A DNA stretch of 17,469 bases from Bacilli bacterium (GTDB lineage Bacteria > Bacillota_I > Bacilli_A > RF39 > UBA660): the NCBI GenBank assembly GCA_022793145.1, contig JAAWCI010000018.1, positions 1 through 17,469 on the forward strand, written 5' to 3'. A program made the position numbers and the translations under genes. Shown here piece by piece: positions 1 through 8,926 of this stretch (its first letter is position 1; each line of letters begins with the position of its first letter). The notes beneath the pieces were generated by a model, which did not search any database, had not been told where the DNA came from, and saw nothing but the letters and a program-made list of their open reading frames with translations.

Positions 1-1
1 A

Positions 2-3000
2 GATGTTGAACTTGAAGCAATTACACAAGACTTTGTAAATGAAAAAATGAATGCAATTGAAGCATTAAAATTACAACCAAAAGAATTAGATTTAACTGAA
101 TACAATGCTCAAATTGATAGATTTAATAAATTAGTAGAAACTGATTATACAGAAGAATCTTGGAGAGAAGCATTAGCTTATAAAAATCAAAGTATTGCTA
201 ACATCAAATTACAAAGTGATTTGAACTATTTCACAAGATCACAGTTAAAAAGAGCAATTGATGATTTAGAGAGAATCGATTTATATGATTATGCAAATGC
301 AACTGTTAAAAAATTCATGGCAGATTACAAAACTGGTGATTATGAAGAAACAGTACATGAAGCAGCAATTAATAAATTGATCTTTGAATTAAGTTTACCA
401 ATTATGTCAAATCATACAATTATGTTAAAGAGTGAATTTGATAAACAAGTAGAAGAACTTAGAAAACAAGTAGAAGCAGCTCGTTTACCAATTGACCCAA
501 CAGCATTAGAAGAATTAAAAAATGATTTAAAAGAAAACTACAATGAAGCAGATTATACAAAAGAATCATGGAAAACAATTCAAGATTTAATTAAAGATGT
601 TGAAAAAGTAGTAGCAGATGGTGGATTAAGAAGCGAGTTTAAAGAGGCAATGGATAAAATTGACTTATCAAACTTAGTATTAATTCCAAAAGTTGATGAG
701 ACAACCATTAACTTTACAAGCTCAAGTAATACAAATTACGCTAAATTGGGAGATACATTAACTTTAACATTTAGTGGAAATAAAGCACTTTCAAATGCTA
801 CAGTTACAATTAATGGAAAAGAAGCAACTGTGACAAAAACAGAAACTGGATTTACAGCAACTGTAACAGTAGAAGAAAATGATAAAGAAGGAAAAGTAAG
901 TTATACAATTAATCCAGAAGGAGAAGAAGTTACACCAGTAACAAAAGAATCTAATATTATTGTAGATATGACATTACCAACATTAAATATTAGTGTACCA
1001 GCTCCAGATGGAACAAATAATTGGTATAAAACAACTCCAACTATTAGCATTGATGCTTTAGAAGATATTAATGGAATTGACTATGAAAATAGTTACTATA
1101 CTGTAACTGTAAATGGGGAAGAAGGGGCAAGAAATTCATTATTAAATGGTGAAGCTCCAATTACCACAATTCCAGTAGACCCAGAAATTTCTGGAGAAAT
1201 TGTTGTTAAAGTAGTTGCAATTGATAATGCAGGAAATGTAACAACAGTATCTAAAAATTTAAATGTTGATAAAGTATTACCAACAATTACAATTAGTAAC
1301 ACAGATGGAAGTAAGTCTGAAACTTTCAATGGTATTGGAGAGGTTCCAACATATTACTTCAATGGATCTGTTAACATTACAGCAACTGATAATATTATTT
1401 CAGTAGAAGGTTATCCAACAATTACCTTAAATGGAAATAGTTATATACCTGGAACAGAATTTGTTTCAAATCAAGTTAATATTATCGAAGTAACAGACGT
1501 TGCTGGAAATACAACACAAGTGAAAGTAGTCGTTGATACAGAAGCTCCAACAATCACTTTAACAAATAAAGAGAATGTAGAAGCAACTGGAAAAGATTAT
1601 GAAGAGCAAGAAGGAACTGTAACATATTATAAAGAAACATTAAATCTTTCTATTCGTGATAATATCGATAAGGATTTAACAATTACTGCAACATTTACAA
1701 ATGTAGATGGAGAAGTAAGTGATATTACATTAACAAAAGATGAAAATGGAGTTTATACATCATCTTTAACAGAAAATGGTAAATATGTAGTTACAGTAAC
1801 TGATGATGCAGGATATACAACAACAAAAGTATTTGTAATTGATACAAAAGCTCCAGTAGTAACAGGAGTAAAACATGGAACACAATATAAGGATGAAACA
1901 TTGATTGTTGAATTTGATGATTACTCTTTAGAAAGTGCAACATTAAATAAACAACCATTTACAAGTGGAAGCTCTATCATTGAAGAAGGAAAACATAGTT
2001 TAGTAGTCCTTGATAAAGCTGGAAACAAAACAACAGTTGCATTCATCGTTGATAGAACAGCACCAACTGTTACATTGACTTCAGAAGAAGTAGCAACTGA
2101 AATAGAAGATACTGAAAAAGTATATTACTATAAAAAACCAGTAACAATCACATTCGAAGATAGAGGAAATATTTCTCAATTCCCAGTATTAACTGGAAAA
2201 ATATCATTTACAAGTGATAAAACAGATAAAACTGATATTGAAGAATATGAAGATAGAAACTTGTTAAGTGGAACAACTGTTGAAGAAGAAGGTACATATA
2301 TTGTTACAACAAAAGATAAAGCTGGAAACACAACAACAGTGAAATTTATAATTGATCAAACAAGTCCAATTATTACAAAACCATTAGCTGGAGTTTATGG
2401 GGATGCAATTAATATTGAATTCACAGAAGGAACTGCTAAAATTGGTGAAGTAGAATATAAAAATGGAGACAGTTTTGACGAAGAGGGAACTCATACATTA
2501 GTAGTAACAGATGAAGCAGGAAATAAGACAGAAGTAACATTTACAATTGATAAATCTAAACCAATTATTGAAGGAATTCCAGCGAAAGGAATTAACAATA
2601 GTGGATTAGAAATTACAGTGACAGATGCTACAAAAACAACAGTAAAAATCGATGATGAAGTATTCATTGATAATGAATACATTCAAGATGGTAAAACATT
2701 TACTTATGATGTAGAAGGAACTCATACAATTGTAGCTATAGATGCAGCAGGAAATACTGAAACAGTAACATTTACAATTGATAAATCAGCTCCAACAATT
2801 AGTGGACTTGAAAATCCAAAAGCAACAGATACAGATGCAAGTGGAAATGTTATCAAGAAATATTTTGATAAAGAATTAGAACTTACATTTAATGATGCTA
2901 CAGCTATTATTGTGACTGTAAATGGAGAAGAAGTAACATTGACAGAAGACAATAAATATTCATTCCAAGATGGAGAATATGTAGTGGTAGTAACAGATGA

Positions 3001-5851
3001 AGCAGGATTTACAACAACAGAAACATTTGTAATTGATACAAAAGATCCAATTATAACAGGTGTTCAACAAGACAAACATTATAATGAAAGACCAACAATT
3101 GAAGCAACTGATGATACTCTAGCATCTATTACGATTGATGGAAATCCATTCAATAATGATTATGCAGAAGGAGAACATACAGTAACAGCAACAGATAAAC
3201 TTGGTCATTCAACTTCAATTAAGTTTGTCTATGACATTACAGCACCAACAATTACAGTTGTAGATGGAGAGAATGCTTATACTGAAGATGCAACAATTAC
3301 AGTAGAAGCAAGTAATGAAACTTATACTATCCCAACAGCAACAGCAACAGATACATACTCAGGAGATAGAAAAGTTACATATACAGGAAGTGTAGATTTA
3401 ACGAAGTTGGGAGAACAAACGATTACATATACAGCAACAGATGAAGCAGGAAATACAAGAACTGTAGTATTGACTGTAAATGTAGTAGATAGTGAAGCAC
3501 CAACAGATTTAAATTATGAAATTTTAAATGGCTCAGAAGATGTAGTAAATGGTTGGTACATTAAGCCATTAAGAGTAAAATTAAGTGCTACTGATAATGG
3601 AACAGGTGTTACAAAATATGAATATCGTATTTTATCAAATGGTACACCAGTGACAGAATGGGTAACATTAGAAGATTTTGCTCAGCCAACATTTGAAATG
3701 CCAGAAAGTATTAATGGAAGCAAAATTACATTTGAAATGAAAGCATTCGATAGAGCTGATAATTCGATTACTAAAACAAGTAGTGAATATCAAGTTGACC
3801 AAATTGCTCCAAATGTAACAGCTACTATTGAACAAATGCCAAATGCAAATGGCTGGTATAAAGAAGATATTAATGTATTATTAAGTGGAAATGATGAAAC
3901 AAGTGGAGTAACACATTTCTTATATCAAGTAAGTTTAGGAAATGATATTTGGACTGATGAAGCTCGTTTAGAAGCAACAGACGGAAAAGCAACCTTACCT
4001 TTAAATCTTGAATCATCAACATTATCATATCGCGTGATAGCAGTAGATGCAGCAGGACATAGATCTGTTGTAGCCACTAATGATGAAACATTAAAATTAG
4101 ATAAAACGGCTCCAATAATTACTGTGGATGGTTCTATTAAAGAAAATAAAACAATTCAAGTAGAAGCATCTAAGAATGGAACATACACAAATCCAACAGC
4201 AACAGTAACAGATAATTTTGATAAAAATGTAACCGTATCATCTAATGGAACAGTTAATCTTAAAGAATTAAACAACTATGAAATTATTTATACAGCAACA
4301 GATGAAGCTGGAAACACAGCTACAATTGTATTAACTGTAACAGTTGATGATACAGAAGCACCAGTGATTACATTAAATGGTGATGCAGAAGTTACTCTTC
4401 TATATGGAAATATTTATCAAGATTTAGGAGCAACAGCAGAAGATAACTTAGACGAAATAGTCAATGTAACAGTAAATTATGATATTGATTCATATCAAGC
4501 TGGAAAAACATATACAGTAACTTATACAGCAACAGATAAAAAAGGAAATAAATCAACAGCAACAAGAAAAGTAACAATCAAAGAAGTAACAACAGGTGAA
4601 ATAATTAAAGAAGCAAATGATTGCGTAGAAGGTAAAAACTGTTATGTAAAAACAGAAAAAGATGAAGATAATAATGATATAACAGAAAACTATGTTTGGT
4701 ATAGTGGTCATTTATGGAGAATTATGACAGTTAACACTGATGGAACAGTAAAAATGATTACTGAGGATTCAGCAGCCGGATTTGCTTACTATGATGGAAC
4801 ATCAAGCTTATTCAAAGGAAGTTATGCAGAAAACTGGTTGAATGTTGATTTCTATAGCTCATTAAATAACCCATCTAAATATATTGTAGAAGCAAATTAT
4901 TGTAATGCACGTGGAACAGCTCTTAATAATGCAAATGAAACATGCGCAGACCGTTATGTAATTAGAGAAAAAGTTGCATTAATTACTCTTGATGAATATA
5001 ACTTATTAGGAGGAGCAAACAGTTTCTTAAATAACGGAGATCGATTCTATACTATTACAACTTCATCAAATACAGCTCTTGTAGTTGTGCACAATAATGG
5101 AGTTGCAAAAACTGGATATAAGAGTTGGGAACCATATGCGATGAGACCAGTTGTTACATTATCAGCAGATGTAAAAATAGCTTCAGGAAAAGGAACAAAA
5201 GCAGATCCATATTACATTCAAAACAATGAAACAGCAAAAGTTAATACACTTTTAAATAAACGTAATAGTGGAGAATATGTAACATTTGGAAATCAAACTT
5301 GGCGTATTATGCAAGTAGATGGAACTTCAACAAGATTGATCTTAGACGGATTCTTCAAAGAATCAGGAAAAGATACATATAAAGTTATGGAATATGGAAC
5401 ATATGGAACATTTGATATAACAAAAGAAGGCGAAGTAGCACATTACTTAAATAATACTGTATATAATACATTTAGTGATAAAGAAAAAGATATGTTATTA
5501 TTAGCAAAATGGTATTATAATGGATACAGACTAGGACAAAATCCAAAGAAAACAACATTACTTGCTAGTACAAATTATACTTATGCATATGTTGGACTAC
5601 CAAGTGTTGGAGAATTAATGTCTGGATCAAGTTCTACAGGACGTGTTGACGGACTTACAGCATGGACAATCAACTATAATGATGAATATGATGGATATTC
5701 TTGGTATTTAACAAGTTTAGGAGGTTCAGACTTTGCTTTAATGGCAGGAAGAGAACGTGCCTTAAGACCAGTTATTGAATTGAATCCAAACGTAATTATT
5801 ACAGGTGGAAATGGTACAGCTGGAAATCCATATCAACTAAGTTATAAATAA
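2..5851 (+). CDS. Giant modular surface protein (FIVAR, Ig-like repeats, two C-terminal WRI domains); 5' end outside window
   Basis: This is probably a secreted or cell-surface adhesin-like protein. The frame is open from base 2, so the Met at 47 is internal and the true start and any signal peptide lie upstream. Residues below count from that Met (1,934 to the stop). Residues 17-80 and 152-205 resemble FIVAR repeats (YTEESW at 34, YTKESW at 170). From 307 to 1515 there are about 14 Ig-like modules, each opening with a V-D-x-T-x-P-T-I type junction and closing with D-x-A-G-N; the last (1437-1515) resembles DUF5011. Two related domains end the protein (about 1545-1725 and 1741-1934), each with W-R-I-M near the start and R-P-V-[IV] near the end, like DUF6273. 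The only four cysteines I see (1526, 1532, 1619, 1633) lie in or just before the first. There is no LPxTG motif, terminal membrane helix or charged tail. Ligand and anchoring are unknown. Confidence 0.85.
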   Translation, partial: DVELEAITQDFVNEKMNAIEALKLQPKELDLTEYNAQIDRFNKLVETDYTEESWREALAYKNQSIANIKLQSDLNYFTRSQLKRAIDDLERIDLYDYANATVKKFMADYKTGDYEETVHEAAINKLIFELSLPIMSNHTIMLKSEFDKQVEELRKQVEAARLPIDPTALEELKNDLKENYNEADYTKESWKTIQDLIKDVEKVVADGGLRSEFKEAMDKIDLSNLVLIPKVDETTINFTSSSNTNYAKLGDTLTLTFSGNKALSNATVTINGKEATVTKTETGFTATVTVEENDKEGKVSYTINPEGEEVTPVTKESNIIVDMTLPTLNISVPAPDGTNNWYKTTPTISIDALEDINGIDYENSYYTVTVNGEEGARNSLLNGEAPITTIPVDPEISGEIVVKVVAIDNAGNVTTVSKNLNVDKVLPTITISNTDGSKSETFNGIGEVPTYYFNGSVNITATDNIISVEGYPTITLNGNSYIPGTEFVSNQVNIIEVTDVAGNTTQVKVVVDTEAPTITLTNKENVEATGKDYEEQEGTVTYYKETLNLSIRDNIDKDLTITATFTNVDGEVSDITLTKDENGVYTSSLTENGKYVVTVTDDAGYTTTKVFVIDTKAPVVTGVKHGTQYKDETLIVEFDDYSLESATLNKQPFTSGSSIIEEGKHSLVVLDKAGNKTTVAFIVDRTAPTVTLTSEEVATEIEDTEKVYYYKKPVTITFEDRGNISQFPVLTGKISFTSDKTDKTDIEEYEDRNLLSGTTVEEEGTYIVTTKDKAGNTTTVKFIIDQTSPIITKPLAGVYGDAINIEFTEGTAKIGEVEYKNGDSFDEEGTHTLVVTDEAGNKTEVTFTIDKSKPIIEGIPAKGINNSGLEITVTDATKTTVKIDDEVFIDNEYIQDGKTFTYDVEGTHTIVAIDAAGNTETVTFTIDKSAPTISGLENPKATDTDASGNVIKKYFDKELELTFNDATAIIVTVNGEEVTLTEDNKYSFQDGEYVVVVTDEAGFTTTETFVIDTKDPIITGVQQDKHYNERPTIEATDDTLASITIDGNPFNNDYAEGEHTVTATDKLGHSTSIKFVYDITAPTITVVDGENAYTEDATITVEASNETYTIPTATATDTYSGDRKVTYTGSVDLTKLGEQTITYTATDEAGNTRTVVLTVNVVDSEAPTDLNYEILNGSEDVVNGWYIKPLRVKLSATDNGTGVTKYEYRILSNGTPVTEWVTLEDFAQPTFEMPESINGSKITFEMKAFDRADNSITKTSSEYQVDQIAPNVTATIEQMPNANGWYKEDINVLLSGNDETSGVTHFLYQVSLGNDIWTDEARLEATDGKATLPLNLESSTLSYRVIAVDAAGHRSVVATNDETLKLDKTAPIITVDGSIKENKTIQVEASKNGTYTNPTATVTDNFDKNVTVSSNGTVNLKELNNYEIIYTATDEAGNTATIVLTVTVDDTEAPVITLNGDAEVTLLYGNIYQDLGATAEDNLDEIVNVTVNYDIDSYQAGKTYTVTYTATDKKGNKSTATRKVTIKEVTTGEIIKEANDCVEGKNCYVKTEKDEDNNDITENYVWYSGHLWRIMTVNTDGTVKMITEDSAAGFAYYDGTSSLFKGSYAENWLNVDFYSSLNNPSKYIVEANYCNARGTALNNANETCADRYVIREKVALITLDEYNLLGGANSFLNNGDRFYTITTSSNTALVVVHNNGVAKTGYKSWEPYAMRPVVTLSADVKIASGKGTKADPYYIQNNETAKVNTLLNKRNSGEYVTFGNQTWRIMQVDGTSTRLILDGFFKESGKDTYKVMEYGTYGTFDITKEGEVAHYLNNTVYNTFSDKEKDMLLLAKWYYNGYRLGQNPKKTTLLASTNYTYAYVGLPSVGELMSGSSSTGRVDGLTAWTINYNDEYDGYSWYLTSLGGSDFALMAGRERALRPVIELNPNVIITGGNGTAGNPYQLSYK

Positions 5852-5878
5852 AAGTATCACAAAAAGTGATACTTTTTT
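5850..5878 (+). terminator. Rho-independent terminator after the surface-protein gene
   Basis: A perfect 10-bp stem (AAAGTATCAC at 5851-5860 with GTGATACTTT at 5866-5875) closes on an AAAAA loop and runs into six T residues. It begins on the stop codon of the surface-protein gene, so it should separate that gene from dnaE. Confidence 0.9.
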
Positions 5879-5888
5879 CTTGCAACAA

Positions 5889-5917
5889 TTGACGAACAAT
5901 TGTTCTTCTGATATGAT
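5889..5917 (+). promoter_or_regulatory. dnaE promoter, sigma-A type with extended -10
   Basis: The -35 is TTGACG (5889-5894) and the -10 is TATGAT (5912-5917), with a 17-bp spacer. TGA precedes the -10, making it an extended -10. Transcription should begin near 5924, giving a leader of about 20 bases before the ATG at 5945. AGAAGGTG at 5932-5939 is the ribosome binding site. Confidence 0.8.
5893..5906 (+). promoter_or_regulatory. Putative LexA (SOS) box in the dnaE promoter
   Basis: The 14 bases CGAACAATTGTTCT match the Gram-positive LexA/DinR operator, CGAAC-N4-GTTCG, at every defined position except the last. The site overlaps the end of the -35 and fills the first part of the spacer, where bound repressor would exclude RNA polymerase. 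A larger inverted repeat (5884-5891 with 5897-5904) overlaps it. That LexA acts here is inferred from the match and its position. Confidence 0.65.
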
Positions 5918-5944
5918 AGTATATAGAAGTAAGAAGGTGTTTTT

Positions 5945-8869
5945 ATGAGTTATGTACCATTATATATAAAAACGGATAACTCATTATTATCTAGTTTGAT
6001 TAAAATTGAAGATTTGATCTTATATGCAAGAGAGAATAGTATTAAAACTTTAACTATTACAGATCAAAATATGTATGGAGTAATGGATTTTTATCATGCC
6101 TGTCGAAATAATAGAATTAAACCAATTGTAGGATTAGAAATAATGATAGAAAGACTCCCAATCCTTTTATATTGCAAAAATTATCAGGGCTACCAAAATT
6201 TATTAAAATTGGAAACTTTAAAAAGTGAAAGAGCCTTATCATTATTAGATCTAACGGATTATCACAATGATCTTATTTGCATTATTCCTTTCAGTAGCCT
6301 TTCTTTATTATCTGATCTTAAAAAGATATTCATAGAATTATATATTGGATATGCAAATGAAGAAGAAAGAAAACAATTATCAGAAGAGCTAGAATGTGTA
6401 TATTGTAATCCAATTTTATATTTTGAAAAACAAGATGCTCTTTATTTACAATATTTGAATGGTATTAGAGAAGGCGTGACATTAGAAAATGTAGAAGATG
6501 ATTATCATAATTATGCTTTTTCTATGATAGAAGAAATAAAAAAGAAATATCCAGAAAAAGATTTTCAAAATAATCAGAAAATAGAAAATGATTGTAATTT
6601 AATAATGGAGACTCATAAAAATTTGCTTCCTATCTATAACTGTCCTGATCATATTGATGCCCTTACTTACTTAAAACAATTATGTAAAGAAGGATTAAAA
6701 AGAATATTTGGAGAAATGGTTTCAAAAAAATATATTGAAAGATTAAAATATGAGCTTTCTGTTATTGAAGAGATGGGGTTTTGTAATTATTTTTTAGTAG
6801 TTTGGGATTATGTAAAATTTGCCAAAGAACACGATATTTTAGTAGGCCCTGGAAGAGGAAGTGCTGCTGGTTCTTTAGTAGCTTATTTACTAAACATTAC
6901 GACAATAGATCCTATTAAATATAATCTTATGTTTGAGAGATTTTTAAATGCAATGCGAATAACAATGCCAGATATTGATATAGATTTTGAGTATACAAAA
7001 AGAGATCAAGTAGTGAAATATTGTATGGAGAAATATGGCATGAAAAAGGTTGCACCCATTATTACATTTGGAACATTGGGATCAAAGCAAGCTATTCGTG
7101 ATGTGGGACGAGTTATGAATATTGAGATTTCACTTGTTGATCAAGTATGTAAATATTTAGATTCTAGAATTTCTTTAAAAGAAAATTATCAAAATAGCAA
7201 GAAGCTTCAAGATCATTTGAATACAAATCTGGAATTAAAAAAAATGTATCAAATATCTTTAAAATTAGAGGGTTTAAAGCGTCATGCAAGTATTCATGCT
7301 GCTGGTATTGTTATGTCGCAAGTTGATTTAGACGAAATAATCCCATTACAAAAAGCTGTAGATGGATATTTAACTGGATATTCTATGGAATATTTAGAAT
7401 CATTAGGACTTTTAAAAATGGATTTTTTAGCGCTTCGTAATTTGACTCTTATTGCTGATACTTTAAAAGATATTCCTGAAAATTTAACATTTGATACTAT
7501 AGAAGCAGAAGATGAAAAAGCACTGTCATTATTTACAACCGTTAATACAATGGGAATTTTTCAATTTGAAAGCGATGGAATGAAGAATTTCTTAAGAAAG
7601 TTTCGTCCAACAACGTTTGAAGATTTGTTTGCCGCCTTAGCTTTATATCGTCCAGGACCAATGAATAATATAGATTCTTATATTAAAAGAAAACATGGCA
7701 AAGAGAAAATTGATTATTTACACCCAGATTTAAAATCAATTCTAGAAAATACTTATGGAATTATTGTGTATCAAGAGCAAATTATGAATATTGCTAATGT
7801 CATGGCAGGTTATACATTAGGAGAAGCAGATATTTTAAGAAGAGCCATGAGTAAGAAAAAGGAATCTGTTTTATTAAAAGAAAAAGAGAGATTCATAAAA
7901 CGTTCAATAGAACGAGGATATGAAGAAGAAATAGCGACTAAAGTATATAATTTAATTTTAAGATTTGCAGACTATGGATTTAATAGAGCTCATTCAGTCG
8001 CTTACGCAATGATTTCTTATCGTATGGCTTATTTAAAAGCACATTATCCTCTTTATTTCATGAAGCATTTACTAAATATGCATATTGGAAGTATCAAGAC
8101 AAAAGACTATATTTATGAATGCAAAATAAATCATATTGAAATATTAAAACCTGATATCAACAAAAGTGGAAAAGAATACATTGTAGAAGAAAATGGAATA
8201 AGATTTCCACTTTCCAATATTAAAAATCTTGGAATTAATGCAGTGAATCAGATTATAGAAGAAAGAAAAAATGGATCTTTTATAGACATTTATGATTTTA
8301 TAAAACGGTGTTATGGAAAAAGTATTAATATAAAAACATTACAAAGTTTAATAAAAGCGGGATGTTTTAAAACACTTGGTATGAATCAACAAACGTTAAT
8401 TTATAATCTTGACCTGATTATTAACTACGGAGAATTAGTAAAAGATTTACCAGAAGAATATGCATTAAAGCCAGAATTAGAAGAAAAACAAGAATATACC
8501 AATCATGAATTAATGGAGCACGAGTTAGAAATTTTTGGTTTTTATTTGAGCAATCATCCCGTAACAGAATATAGACTTAAATTAAATGAAAATTTATTAT
8601 TATCAGAAATAGAAGAATATTTTGATAAAAATGTAACGATCATTGCTTATGTAGATAAGAAAAAGGAAGTAGGTACAAAAAATAATGATACCATGTGTTT
8701 TATTACAGGAAGTGATGAAATATCTAATTTAGATATTGTGTTATTCCCAAAAACTTATGAACAATATCCAAATATAGAAATTGGGAATATTATTCAATTT
8801 TATGGAAAGGTAGAAAAACGATTTGACAAATACCAATTAATCGTAAGAACTCTAGAGGTATTAGAATAA
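5945..8869 (+). CDS. dnaE: DNA polymerase III subunit alpha, DnaE
   Basis: Family C replicative polymerase. In Firmicutes, DnaE works beside PolC, extending primers on the lagging strand and taking part in damage tolerance. The protein has 974 residues, shorter than B. subtilis DnaE (about 1,115). An N-terminal PHP domain comes first, but its H-x-H motif reads Y7-I-K9 and the later T-D-H motif reads T-D40-Q41, so it is probably not metal-active. The polymerase core is intact: GPGRGSAAGS at 301-310, PDIDIDF with D343 and D345, and D493 in KMDFLALR as the third catalytic aspartate. LYRPGPM and FADYGFNRAHS follow, then a helix-hairpin-helix near 755-790 and an OB fold at about 896-972. A tau-binding tail like that of E. 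coli DnaE is absent. The ATG at 5945 is preceded by AGAAGGTG. The promoter carries a putative LexA box. Confidence 0.95.
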   Translation: MSYVPLYIKTDNSLLSSLIKIEDLILYARENSIKTLTITDQNMYGVMDFYHACRNNRIKPIVGLEIMIERLPILLYCKNYQGYQNLLKLETLKSERALSLLDLTDYHNDLICIIPFSSLSLLSDLKKIFIELYIGYANEEERKQLSEELECVYCNPILYFEKQDALYLQYLNGIREGVTLENVEDDYHNYAFSMIEEIKKKYPEKDFQNNQKIENDCNLIMETHKNLLPIYNCPDHIDALTYLKQLCKEGLKRIFGEMVSKKYIERLKYELSVIEEMGFCNYFLVVWDYVKFAKEHDILVGPGRGSAAGSLVAYLLNITTIDPIKYNLMFERFLNAMRITMPDIDIDFEYTKRDQVVKYCMEKYGMKKVAPIITFGTLGSKQAIRDVGRVMNIEISLVDQVCKYLDSRISLKENYQNSKKLQDHLNTNLELKKMYQISLKLEGLKRHASIHAAGIVMSQVDLDEIIPLQKAVDGYLTGYSMEYLESLGLLKMDFLALRNLTLIADTLKDIPENLTFDTIEAEDEKALSLFTTVNTMGIFQFESDGMKNFLRKFRPTTFEDLFAALALYRPGPMNNIDSYIKRKHGKEKIDYLHPDLKSILENTYGIIVYQEQIMNIANVMAGYTLGEADILRRAMSKKKESVLLKEKERFIKRSIERGYEEEIATKVYNLILRFADYGFNRAHSVAYAMISYRMAYLKAHYPLYFMKHLLNMHIGSIKTKDYIYECKINHIEILKPDINKSGKEYIVEENGIRFPLSNIKNLGINAVNQIIEERKNGSFIDIYDFIKRCYGKSINIKTLQSLIKAGCFKTLGMNQQTLIYNLDLIINYGELVKDLPEEYALKPELEEKQEYTNHELMEHELEIFGFYLSNHPVTEYRLKLNENLLLSEIEEYFDKNVTIIAYVDKKKEVGTKNNDTMCFITGSDEISNLDIVLFPKTYEQYPNIEIGNIIQFYGKVEKRFDKYQLIVRTLEVLE

Positions 8870-8873
8870 ATGC

Positions 8874-8902
8874 TTGTCATTTGTTCTTTTTTCTATTATA
8901 AT
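8874..8902 (+). promoter_or_regulatory. Promoter of the prepilin-like gene
   Basis: TTGTCA (8874-8879) and TATAAT (8897-8902) are separated by 17 bp. The element starts five bases after the dnaE stop and predicts transcription from about 8909. It therefore argues for translation starting at 8927, with AGGATGTG (8914-8921) as ribosome binding site. Confidence 0.75.
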
Positions 8903-8926
8903 AAAAGAAGAATAGGATGTGATACT

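Noticed and set aside
1096..2952. Minus-strand open frames inside the surface-protein gene
   Set aside because: They are complementary shadows of repetitive A-rich coding sequence, have no ribosome binding sites or promoters, and their serine/valine-rich sequence mirrors the threonine and asparagine codons of the real gene. Similar minus-strand frames inside pyk, GH31 and leuS were rejected for the same reason.
950..4600. CRISPR-like or satellite repeat array
   Set aside because: The repetition is at protein level (Ig-like modules of varying length) with diverged DNA, not regular short repeats and spacers.
4616..5848. Diversity-generating retroelement variable protein
   Set aside because: The C-terminal domains resemble C-type-lectin-like folds, but there is no reverse transcriptase, template repeat or pair of near-identical repeats differing at adenines in the window.
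8870..8926. Upstream start for the prepilin-like gene at 8870
   Set aside because: It would put the TTGTCA/TATAAT promoter inside the coding region, has no ribosome binding site, and would bury the prepilin signal 19 residues inside the protein.
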